This document shows positions 16,163 through 22,587 of a DNA stretch of 25,242 bases, piece after piece. Both the position numbers and the translations under genes were made by a program. The notes beneath the pieces were generated by a model that saw nothing but the letters and a program-made list of their open reading frames with translations, was not told the DNA's origin and searched no databases. How positions within the stretch are numbered: position 1 is the stretch's first letter; each line of letters starts with the position of its first letter. The DNA is from JANWHF01 sp036276235 (GTDB taxonomy: Bacteria > Planctomycetota > Phycisphaerae > Tepidisphaerales > Tepidisphaeraceae), in NCBI GenBank assembly GCA_036276235.1, contig DATBDZ010000279.1:1-25242 (forward strand). The letters are read 5' to 3'.

Positions 16163-16573
16163 TTACTTCCATTTCGTGACGGTGACTCGAGTGCCTTCGC
16201 CGGCCCGCGACCAGATATCGAATTCATTAACCAGCCGCTTGGAGCCGCTCAGGCCAAGTCCCATTCCTGTACCGGTAGTATAACCATCGGTGAGCGCAAG
16301 CTTAAGGTCTGAAATGCCCGGCCCCTTGTCCTCGCAAACAAGGCGAACCCCACGCCGCGCGCCATCTTCGAGAACCTCGATTCGTGCCGATCCTCCGCCG
16401 CCGTGCTCCAGCGCATTACGGGCCAGTTCGCTGGCGGCGGTGACGATCTTTGTCTGATCGACGAGGCTGAACCCAAGCGAGGCGGCGGCGGTGCGAACGG
16501 CTTGGCGCACAGTCACGACATCGGAGGAGGTCCGAATCGGCAGAATCTGAGCCTCACCCTTGACCGTTGGCAT
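16163..16573 (-). CDS. rsbT: RsbT-type serine/threonine kinase, stressosome switch protein
   Basis: A 136-residue GHKL kinase close to Bacillus RsbT in length and signature: N-box ASELARNALEHGGGG (E49, N53), DKGPGI (82-87), and the ATP-lid end GTGMGLGLSGSKRL. In the stressosome RsbT is held by RsbR/RsbS, phosphorylates them on stress, and is then released to activate a target. The ATG at 16573 gives MPTVKGEAQILP; the frame to 16600 adds 9 residues within rsbS. The coding region overlaps rsbS by 20 bp, a sign of translational coupling that would keep RsbS and RsbT in step. The normal target, phosphatase RsbU, is not encoded here; the ATPase-phosphatase or ATPase-kinase fusions next door are candidate targets. 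Confidence 0.94.
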   Translation of the reverse strand: MPTVKGEAQILPIRTSSDVVTVRQAVRTAAASLGFSLVDQTKIVTAASELARNALEHGGGGSARIEVLEDGARRGVRLVCEDKGPGISDLKLALTDGYTTGTGMGLGLSGSKRLVNEFDIWSRAGEGTRVTVTKWK

Positions 16574-17018
16574 CCGTCGTGTCTCCCATGCTGCCGCCAC
16601 GACGATACGGGGACTGCTCCTCTTCGTCGGTCTGTTCGCCGTCTACGGTGGTGAGATCGCGCTGTGCCAATGCGGTTTGAAGCATCTGCATTCCGCGCTC
16701 GACGGAGAGCGCGGTCTTCACGCCGGTCAGGGTCATTCCCAGCTCGACCAGAGTGATCGCAACCGCCGGCCGCATCCCGGTGACGACGGTCTCGGCATCC
16801 AGAATTCGCGACATCTGCGCGATGTTGGCCAGCATCCGCCCGATGAAAGAATCGACGACATCCAGCGCCGAGATATCGATCAATACGCCTTTAGCGCCGG
16901 TGTCCGAGATGCGGCTGGTCAGATCATCCTGCAACGTCATCGCAAGACGATCGTGCATATCCACCTGGATCGTCACCAGCAGGAAGTTCCCCATGCGTAA
17001 AATCGGAATGCTCTCCAC
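16554..17018 (-). CDS. rsbS: RsbS-type STAS protein, stressosome core
   Basis: A single STAS domain protein (154 residues). The segment IPILRMGNFLLVTIQVDMHD and LIDISALDVVDSFIGRML match RsbS; the phosphorylatable serine would be S57, in VVDSFIG. VTGMRPAVAITLVELGM is the family C-terminal helix region. RsbS binds RsbT and forms the scaffold with RsbR. An acidic/polar C-terminal tail of ~35 residues (from DGEQTDEEEQ onward) is not present in Bacillus RsbS. The GTG at 17018 is chosen by comparison with the RsbS N-terminus and a GGAG 7-9 nt upstream; TTG at 17033 is a possible alternative. The gene overlaps rsbT and is separated from rsbR by the repeat island. Confidence 0.93.
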   Translation of the reverse strand: MESIPILRMGNFLLVTIQVDMHDRLAMTLQDDLTSRISDTGAKGVLIDISALDVVDSFIGRMLANIAQMSRILDAETVVTGMRPAVAITLVELGMTLTGVKTALSVERGMQMLQTALAQRDLTTVDGEQTDEEEQSPYRRGGSMGDTTDANGQG

Positions 17019-17040
17019 GATCAGGTTCTCCAAGTCTTCT

Positions 17041-17164
17041 CCCTCTCCCCTGTACTCAGGGGAGAGGGCTGGGGTGAGGGGACCGATGCGCCAGTCGGCG
17101 AAGTACGCTTCTTGGCGGATCGCTGTCCCCTCACCCTGCCCTCTCCCCTGAGTATGGGGAGAGG
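17041..17164. repeat. Double-hairpin repeat element, copy 3 of 3, inside the stressosome operon
   Basis: The left hairpin (17041-17068) is identical to copies 1 and 2. The right hairpin (17139-17164) has lost bases at the loop so that CCTCTCCCC and GGGGAGAGG enclose TGAGTAT. The centre is more diverged than between copies 1 and 2. It lies just upstream of the rsbS start, so it is transcribed in the operon and would form strong RNA hairpins between rsbR and rsbS. Confidence 0.85.
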
Positions 17165-17175
17165 TTCTCGTTCTC

Positions 17176-17243
17176 GTAGGGTGTGCTTCAGCACACGCGG
17201 TTCGAGGTCCAACGGTTTCCGCGTGTGCTGAAGCACACCCTAC
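17176..17243. repeat. 25-bp perfect inverted repeat (GTAGGGTGTGCTTCAGCAC type)
   Basis: Arms 17176-17200 and 17219-17243 are exact reverse complements over 25 bp with an 18-nt spacer. Each arm also contains a small internal dyad (GTGTGCT...AGCACAC). It lies 31 nt after the rsbR stop and has no T-run on either side, so it looks like an extragenic palindrome, not a standard terminator. Confidence 0.88.
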
Positions 17244-17274
17244 GGCAAGCGCCCATCGACGATGGCACGCTGCG

Positions 17275-18153
17275 CTACCGGCTTCCTAAACCGAATGTCT
17301 TATCCGCCGACTGCGTCCGCACCACGCGCAACGAACGGCGCTGCAATGCCAGCGCAAACGCGTCCGCAAGACTCGCCTTGGTGATGACATCCTGTAGATC
17401 GACGCCCAGATGAACGATCGTCTGGGCGATCTGCGGGCGGATGCCGCTGATGATGCAATCGGCGCCCATCAAACGAGCTGCTGTCACGGTCTTGAGCAGA
17501 TGCTGTGCCACCAGCGTATCGACGGTCGGCACGCCGGTGATATCGAGGATCGCGATCTCCGCGCCGGTTTCGACGATCCGCTGCAACAGCGCTTCCATGA
17601 CGATCTGCGTGCGCCCGCTGTCGAGCGTGCCGATCATCGGCAGCGCCAGCACGCCGTCCCACAACTTCACGACCGGCGTCGAAAGCTCGAGCATCTCCTG
17701 CTGCTGTCGGCTGATGACCTCTTCGCGCGCCTTTTGGAACACCTCCATCGTGAAAAGCCCCAGCCGGTCGAGCAGGAGGGTGGCTGTCCATGTGTCTTCC
17801 GCCAAGCCCTGCACATCGTTCGCATACTCCTTGCGAAAGCGCGCAAAGAGCGGCTGCTTCAGGGAAAAGACAAAGGTCGCGACCTCCGACGGAGCGAACC
17901 CCTGCTGCGTGCGTGAGCGGCTGATCGACGCCAGCAGATCGCGCACCCCTTCCCACGCCGGCGCGTTGACATCAGAGGAATCGGCGACCCCCTGACGAAA
18001 AAGCCCCAGAAACTCGCGCGATTGCTCGCGAAGCTCCGGCTCCTTGATCAGATCCGGCCGCTGGGTTTGGGACGACATCTGCTGCTTGAGCCAATCCTCC
18101 AGAATTTCGGCTTCATTCTGCTTGATGATGTCGGCGATTCTGCTTTTGGCCAA
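17275..18153 (-). CDS. rsbR: RsbR-type stressosome sensor, RsbRD-N plus STAS
   Basis: A 292-residue cytosolic stressosome subunit, the first gene of the operon. The N-terminal ~150 residues are a helical RsbRD-N-like sensor domain (IIKQNEAEILEDWLKQQ). The C-terminal ~130 form a STAS domain with both RsbR phosphorylation positions: T176 in PMIGTLDSGR and T213 in TVDTLVAQHLL, and SGIRPQIAQTIVHLGVDL. The sensor half decides the stimulus, which cannot be read from sequence; the non-heme helical fold is typical of several RsbR paralogues. The start is TTG at 18153 with AAAGGA 7 nt upstream; no ATG is available in frame. The Shine-Dalgarno region can fold with the bases next to the start codon. No second rsbR paralogue lies in this window. 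Confidence 0.93.
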   Translation of the reverse strand: MAKSRIADIIKQNEAEILEDWLKQQMSSQTQRPDLIKEPELREQSREFLGLFRQGVADSSDVNAPAWEGVRDLLASISRSRTQQGFAPSEVATFVFSLKQPLFARFRKEYANDVQGLAEDTWTATLLLDRLGLFTMEVFQKAREEVISRQQQEMLELSTPVVKLWDGVLALPMIGTLDSGRTQIVMEALLQRIVETGAEIAILDITGVPTVDTLVAQHLLKTVTAARLMGADCIISGIRPQIAQTIVHLGVDLQDVITKASLADAFALALQRRSLRVVRTQSADKTFGLGSR

Positions 18154-18166
18154 AGGAATGTCCTTT
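18152..18166 (-). promoter_or_regulatory. Hairpin covering the rsbR Shine-Dalgarno and start
   Basis: On the minus-strand transcript AAAGGA, the Shine-Dalgarno sequence, is followed by CAT and TCCTTT, whose last bases overlap the TTG start. This 6-bp, 3-nt-loop dyad could hide the ribosome site. Its stability is modest, so the effect is only an inference. Confidence 0.35.
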
Positions 18167-18167
18167 C

Positions 18168-18177
18168 ACAATATTGT
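18168..18177. promoter_or_regulatory. 10-bp palindrome upstream of rsbR, possible operator
   Basis: ACAATATTGT is a perfect 10-bp palindrome in the 192-nt divergent region between rsbR and the PEP-CTERM gene, 15 nt from the rsbR start. It could be an operator or chance in an AT-richer intergenic stretch; no promoter elements could be assigned with confidence. Confidence 0.25.
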
Positions 18178-18345
18178 CCAATGGATGGCGGACTCTACAT
18201 CTCCGGCGACGTTGTGGGAATGGCGAATTTGAGCGCGTGATCCTTCGCCATCTGGCATATGGACGCCATTAAGTGGTTCTGATATATTCTTGCGATATTC
18301 TGGATATAGAGCGATTGAGCCACGGCCTGCCTGAGGGATTGCACT

Positions 18346-19128
18346 ATGATTCACTCTCATTGGCGCGGACGATTGTCTGTTGTTGTGGCGGTAACAGCCG
18401 TGCTGATTTCGGCTCGCGCGCACGCGGCGATAATTGACGTTCAATGCGCCACGAATACCACGCCGTTTATCACGCAACCTGTCTTCACCGGACCAGCCGT
18501 CGTGGGGGCAAGCGGAGATTTCTGGAATGTCGTCGCCGGGAGCGACACGGGAACGCCGGGCTCATTCTTTGGCGTTCCATTGAAAGATTCGGCGGGAAAT
18601 GCCACGCCCGTCACGATGAACTTTTTCTACACCGGCTTCTGGGGCAAAACCAGTGGTTCGCCGCCGTGGGCGTTTGAGGGAACCCCATACGCATCTTTGA
18701 TGGACCAATACGCCTTTGGCTACGCAAGCGGCGTCGTTCACATGCTGCTCAGCAATCTCGCGCCGGGACCCTATGACTTCTATCTATATTCCTCTCCCTC
18801 GCCGGACGCGACGGCGCGCGTGACCAATTTTACGGTGACCACCAATAGCCAAACGTTGACAGGGACGACCGGCCCAAATACGACTCCTTCGACATTTCAG
18901 GAAGGGGTCAACTACGTTCACTTTCAGCCTCTCATCGGGAGCGATGGGCAGCTTCGTGTAACGCTTGATCCGGGCGCTGACGAACACTTGCAAGGTATTA
19001 CCTCGCAAGGAAACCTGAACGGCTTCCAGTTGGTTCAGGCACCCGAGCCCGATGCAAGTATTATTGTCCTGGCGACGATTGCAATTGGAATGCTGCTCGC
19101 ACGACGGCCAGGGCCATCCTTCACATAA
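18346..19128 (+). CDS. PEP-CTERM-like exported protein
   Basis: A 260-residue exported protein of unknown function. A signal peptide (MIHSHWRGRLSVVVAVTAVL, cleavage near AHA-AIID) is followed by a beta-rich, Thr/Ser/Gly-rich domain. The C-terminus has the layout of a PEP-CTERM sorting signal: APEPDASIIVLA, a hydrophobic helix, then a basic ARRPG tail, although the motif reads PEPD and not the commoner PEPSS/PEPA. Such proteins are cut and anchored by an exosortase and are often tied to exopolysaccharide or biofilm matrix. GAGGGA 8-9 nt upstream supports the ATG. It is divergent from rsbR and shares its upstream region; whether the stressosome controls it is unknown. No exosortase is in the window. 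Confidence 0.82.
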   Translation: MIHSHWRGRLSVVVAVTAVLISARAHAAIIDVQCATNTTPFITQPVFTGPAVVGASGDFWNVVAGSDTGTPGSFFGVPLKDSAGNATPVTMNFFYTGFWGKTSGSPPWAFEGTPYASLMDQYAFGYASGVVHMLLSNLAPGPYDFYLYSSPSPDATARVTNFTVTTNSQTLTGTTGPNTTPSTFQEGVNYVHFQPLIGSDGQLRVTLDPGADEHLQGITSQGNLNGFQLVQAPEPDASIIVLATIAIGMLLARRPGPSFT

Positions 19129-19215
19129 ACCGTTGCCCTGAACTGGCTTACGCAGACGAAGCGGTGCCCGCCACCGGCCGATTTGCGCCCCGCTGGCGGT
19201 CTTCATCGCGCCGCC

Positions 19216-19221
19216 TATAAT
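19216..19221 (+). promoter_or_regulatory. Possible -10 element upstream of the M16 pair
   Basis: A perfect TATAAT stands 30 nt before the first M16 gene's start. No convincing -35 hexamer lies at a 16-18-nt spacing (CTGGCG is the nearest candidate), so the promoter call is tentative. Confidence 0.3.
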
Positions 19222-19250
19222 TCGCCGGGTCTTGGGCGAAAGGAGCTGCG

Positions 19251-20486
19251 TTGGGCGAGCGGTTTTTTCAGCACACGTTTGCCAACGGGCTGGCACTTCT
19301 GTGCGAGCGGATGGAAGGCATGCAGTCGGCGGGGATGACCTTCCTGCTCCCCGCAGGGTCGGCCAGCGATCCGGTCGGGGCCAGCGGGTCGGCAACGATC
19401 CTTTCTGACCTGGTCCTGCGCGGGGCGGGCACGCGCGATAGCCGGCAACTCACCGAGTATCTCGACAGCCTCGGCTTGCGCCGATCCGCCAGCGTCGGCG
19501 TTCATCATACGCGCTTTGGATCGGCGGCGGTGGCTTCCAAAGTGATCGAAGGATTGGCAGTTTTTGCAGACATCATTCAGCGCCCGCACATGCCGGCGGA
19601 AGGTTTCGAGGCGGCACGCGATCTGGCGCTGCAGGCGCTGGCCGGCGTCGATGATGAGCCGCGCCAGAAGCTGATGATCAAGCTGCGCGAATGGCATCTG
19701 CCCTTCCCCTACGGCCGCAACTCGATGGGATCGGAAGAGGATCTGCAAAAGCTGACGCCCGAGAAAGCCCGCGCCGATCATGCCGGCAGATATCACGCCA
19801 AGGGCGCGATCCTGGCCATCGCCGGAAATATCGATTTCGACAACGTGCGCGGCGTCGTCGAACAACAGTTCGGCAATTGGAACGGGCAGACCCCCGCCAC
19901 CATCGCAACCAAAGCGCCGCCGGGCCGTGTGCATCATGAGACACAAGATAGCGAGCAGACGCATATCGGCATTGCGTGGCCTTCGATCCCCGAAACTGAT
20001 CCGGATTACTACACCGTCCGCATGGCGTGCGAAGTGCTCAGCGGCGGCATGAGCGGCCGCCTCTTCACAGAAGTGCGCGAGAAGCGCGGACTCTGCTACA
20101 GCGTCTGGGCCGGATACAGCAGCTTGAAGGGACAGGGCAGCATTCTCGGGTACGCCGGCACCAGCAACGAACGCGCGCAGGCGACGCTTGACTGCTTCGT
20201 CGGCGAACTGCATCGCCTCAGTAATGGCGTCACCGCCGAGGAACTGAGCCGCGCCAAGATCGGCCTCAAAGCCAGCACCATCATGCAAGGCGAATCCACC
20301 AGCGCCCGCGCCGGCGCGATCGCCCACGACTATTTCATGCGCGGCCGCATCCGCGACCTGGAAGAAATCAAAGCCGCCATCGATGGAGTGACGGTCGATC
20401 AGGTCAACGCGTATCTAAAGAAGCATCAGCCCGGGCCGTTTACGATTGTGACGGTTGGTCCAAAGGAACTGAAGCTGCCGGTATGA
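19251..20486 (+). CDS. M16 peptidase-like subunit lacking the zinc site
   Basis: A 411-residue protein of the M16 (pitrilysin/processing peptidase) fold, two ~200-residue halves. The place of the HxxEH zinc motif is GSATILSDLVLRGAG (residues 46-60), so the zinc ligands are missing and this chain should not be catalytic alone. It keeps the substrate-binding R/Y pair of the family in VREKRGLCYSV (R276, Y283). This division of labour, one chain with zinc and another with the R/Y pair, is known for heterodimeric bacterial M16B peptidases and mitochondrial processing peptidase. The start is TTG at 19251 with AGGAG 5 nt upstream. It is followed after 81 nt, which holds a palindromic repeat, by the zinc-bearing partner. 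Confidence 0.9.
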   Translation: MGERFFQHTFANGLALLCERMEGMQSAGMTFLLPAGSASDPVGASGSATILSDLVLRGAGTRDSRQLTEYLDSLGLRRSASVGVHHTRFGSAAVASKVIEGLAVFADIIQRPHMPAEGFEAARDLALQALAGVDDEPRQKLMIKLREWHLPFPYGRNSMGSEEDLQKLTPEKARADHAGRYHAKGAILAIAGNIDFDNVRGVVEQQFGNWNGQTPATIATKAPPGRVHHETQDSEQTHIGIAWPSIPETDPDYYTVRMACEVLSGGMSGRLFTEVREKRGLCYSVWAGYSSLKGQGSILGYAGTSNERAQATLDCFVGELHRLSNGVTAEELSRAKIGLKASTIMQGESTSARAGAIAHDYFMRGRIRDLEEIKAAIDGVTVDQVNAYLKKHQPGPFTIVTVGPKELKLPV

Positions 20487-20489
20487 TTC

Positions 20490-20559
20490 GTGGCACGGGC
20501 GTCCCGCCCGTGGTTTTGTATTTTTAGCACAGAAAACACGGGCGAGACGCCCGTGCCAC
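20490..20559. repeat. Palindromic repeat pair (GTGGCACGGGCGTC type) between the M16 genes
   Basis: Arms 20490-20517 and 20533-20559 are near-perfect reverse complements (GTGGCACGGGCGTC, CGCCCGTG, TTTT with few changes) and each forms its own 8-bp hairpin CACGGGCG/CGCCCGTG. Read in frame it gives MARASRPW...GETPVP, which would wrongly extend the following gene. The element is intergenic and occupies almost the whole 81-nt spacer. Confidence 0.87.
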
Positions 20560-20567
20560 TTAACACA

Positions 20568-21788
20568 ATGCCACTCACCTTCCACTACAAACAACTTTCC
20601 AACGGCCTGGATATCGTCGCCGAGCGGAATCCGGAGGCGCATTCGATCGCGCTGGGCCTCTTCGTCAAAACCGGCTCGCGCGACGAGCAGACCAACGTCA
20701 ACGGCGTCTCCCACTTCCTCGAACACATGATGTTCAAGGGCTCCAGCAAATATACCTGGGAAGACGTCAACCGCATCTTCGATGAGATCGGCGCGAAATA
20801 TAACGCGTTCACCACCCAGGAAATGACGGCGTACTACGCCAACGTCCTGCCGGAATTCACCGAGCGGGCGCTGGAGCATCTTTCGCATCTGCTGCGGCCG
20901 GCGATTCGCGTCGAGGACTTTACCACCGAGAAAAAAGTCATCCTCGAAGAAATCGCGATGTATCGCGATGACCCTGGTCATCGGCTTTATGAAAAGCTGA
21001 TGGAGGAGCATTTTGGCCGCCATCCGCTTTCGATGAGCATCCTCGGCTCCCCGGAATCGATCGTGGCATTGCAGCGCGATCAGATGGCGGAGTATTTCCA
21101 ACGCCGTTACGGGCCGGGAAATATGGTCCTCTCCGTCACTGGCAAATTCGAGTTTGACGAGGTCGTGAAGCTGACGGAGAAATATTGCGGCGCCTGGCCG
21201 CGCGTGGATGCGCCGCGCCAGCAGCCCGATCCAATCTACAAGCAGCGCAAAATCGACATGAGCGACGCCAAGCTCAATCGCCAATACACGATGGCGATGA
21301 CCCCCGGCCCCAGCGCCCAGGACGAGCGCCGTTTCGCGGCGCACATTCTCTCAGACGTTATCGGCGACTCCGATGGCAGCCGCTTCTACTGGGCGCTGGT
21401 GGATAACGCGATCGCCGAGGAGGCGGACTTCGGCTTCTATCCCCACGATAGTTGCGGCAGCTTCTACCTCGCCTTCACCACCGACCCCGCCCGCACCGAA
21501 AAGGCCATGACCATCGCCATGGCGGAGCTGGAACGCGCCAAGACGGATCTGAACGATGAAGAAGTCGAGCGCGCCAAAAACAAAATCGCCAGCGGTTTGG
21601 TCCTGCAAGGCGAAGTCCCCATCGGCCGCATGCGCTCGATCGGCAGCCAGTGGATCTACAACCACGAGTACCGATCACTCGAGCAAGACATGGCAACCGT
21701 GGAAGCCGTCAACACCGATTCATTGCGGCAGCTCATGAAGGACTTCCCATTTGATCCGATGACGATCGTGAGCCTGGGGCCGAAGTAA
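20568..21788 (+). CDS. M16 zinc peptidase, catalytic subunit
   Basis: A 406-residue M16 metallopeptidase. The inverted zinc motif is HFLEH (H49, E52, H53) followed 75 residues later by EEIAMYRDDPGH, whose Glu (E127/E128) is the third ligand. The R/Y pair found in the partner chain is missing: the equivalent stretch reads FYWALVDNAIAEEADFGF. So the two adjacent genes complement each other and probably form a heterodimer (inference). Likely role is degradation of peptides or cleaved signal-type fragments, in the cytoplasm or periplasm; no signal peptide is seen. The start is placed at ATG 20568 because the frame upstream (to 20490) is repeat DNA. No clear Shine-Dalgarno sequence precedes it. 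It may be cotranscribed with the first M16 gene. Confidence 0.93.
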   Translation: MPLTFHYKQLSNGLDIVAERNPEAHSIALGLFVKTGSRDEQTNVNGVSHFLEHMMFKGSSKYTWEDVNRIFDEIGAKYNAFTTQEMTAYYANVLPEFTERALEHLSHLLRPAIRVEDFTTEKKVILEEIAMYRDDPGHRLYEKLMEEHFGRHPLSMSILGSPESIVALQRDQMAEYFQRRYGPGNMVLSVTGKFEFDEVVKLTEKYCGAWPRVDAPRQQPDPIYKQRKIDMSDAKLNRQYTMAMTPGPSAQDERRFAAHILSDVIGDSDGSRFYWALVDNAIAEEADFGFYPHDSCGSFYLAFTTDPARTEKAMTIAMAELERAKTDLNDEEVERAKNKIASGLVLQGEVPIGRMRSIGSQWIYNHEYRSLEQDMATVEAVNTDSLRQLMKDFPFDPMTIVSLGPK

Positions 21789-21798
21789 GGAGGCTTAC

Positions 21799-21836
21799 GG
21801 GTGCCATGTCCCACGCTTGCGTGGGACATGGCACCC
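21799..21836. repeat. Perfect 18-bp hairpin after the M16 pair
   Basis: GGGTGCCATGTCCCACGC and GCGTGGGACATGGCACCC are exact reverse complements separated by two bases, so effectively a 17-bp stem with a CTTG loop. It is 10 nt after the M16 stop. There is no T-run on either side, so it is better called an extragenic palindrome, although it could protect or end the transcript. Confidence 0.8.
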
Positions 21837-21926
21837 AAATGAACAGATGAATTTGGATAGGCTATTTGTTCGCGACGCCTAAGCGCCTTATGTGTTGCGT
21901 AATGGCATCGCTACCATGGTGCATCA

Positions 21927-22556
21927 ATGACGCAGATCGCTAGCCGCAGATTCGAGCCGGGAACAACCGGATGGTCGATCGACGACCTGAACGATCCCCA
22001 GGTTCTGCGCGCCTGGTCTGAAGGACGATTTGAGATCGTTGAAGGGGTGTTGACGACCATGCCTCCCCAGGGACTTCATACGGTTGGCCCATTAGGCCGA
22101 TTGCGGCGATCGATCGAACGTCATCTTGATGCAACAGCCCAGGGCGGCGAGATGATTACTGAGGTCGATGTCGAGCTGCGCCACAACCGCATCGTCCGCC
22201 CGGACTTGATGTTTCTCACTCCCGACCAGCTGCGCCGCCAACAGATCATCGAAGATGAACGCGGGATCACTGCCGAGGATTATTGCCCAATCTTCGTCGC
22301 GCCAACGCTGATCGTTGAGTCGGTTAGCCTGACACATGAGGACCATGACTGGATCACGAAACGAGCCTGGTATGCCGAGGCGGGGATTGCACATTACTGG
22401 CTGCTGACGGGTCATGAGAAAAGGCTGGACTGCCTGGAGTTAAAGGGCAACGAATACGTTCAGATCGTCAGCGGCCGTGATGAAGAGGTGCTCTCACTGC
22501 CCGTTTTTTTGGGGCTCAAACTTCCGCTAGCAAGCTTGTGGGCCGCTAAGCAATAA
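21927..22556 (+). CDS. Uma2-family (DUF820) putative restriction-like endonuclease
   Basis: A 209-residue cytoplasmic protein of the Uma2/DUF820 family, common in cyanobacteria and planctomycetes, with a PD-(D/E)xK nuclease fold. Visible family features are FEIVEGVL (E37, E40), RPDLMFLTPDQ with D93, PTLIVESVSLTHEDHDWITKR (E131, K145), and YAEAGIAHYWLL. These acidic and basic positions would form the metal-binding active site. Cleavage activity has hardly been shown for the family and its biological role is unknown. It stands alone between the M16 pair and the convergent ABC genes; no partner toxin or antitoxin is seen. The ATG at 21927 has no strong Shine-Dalgarno sequence. Confidence 0.9.
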   Translation: MTQIASRRFEPGTTGWSIDDLNDPQVLRAWSEGRFEIVEGVLTTMPPQGLHTVGPLGRLRRSIERHLDATAQGGEMITEVDVELRHNRIVRPDLMFLTPDQLRRQQIIEDERGITAEDYCPIFVAPTLIVESVSLTHEDHDWITKRAWYAEAGIAHYWLLTGHEKRLDCLELKGNEYVQIVSGRDEEVLSLPVFLGLKLPLASLWAAKQ

Positions 22557-22587
22557 CTCCGCTCGGGGACGAAATAGCATTCCTTTG

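Noticed and set aside
11713..18153. Classical SigB-type output (RsbU/RsbV/RsbW/sigma)
   Set aside because: No sigma factor, RsbV-type anti-anti-sigma or RsbU gene was found on either strand in the window; the HATPase regions belong to multi-domain proteins.
19215..20327. 370-codon minus-strand frame opposite the first M16 gene
   Set aside because: The plus-strand M16 protein has clear family motifs, and the minus frame has none.
20490..20567. Upstream extension of the second M16 gene (MARASRPW...GETPVP)
   Set aside because: It is the in-frame reading of an extragenic palindrome; the family N-terminus starts at MPLTFHYKQ.
21799..21836. Intrinsic terminator after the M16 pair
   Set aside because: The hairpin is perfect but no T-run follows on either strand, so it is classed as a repeat.
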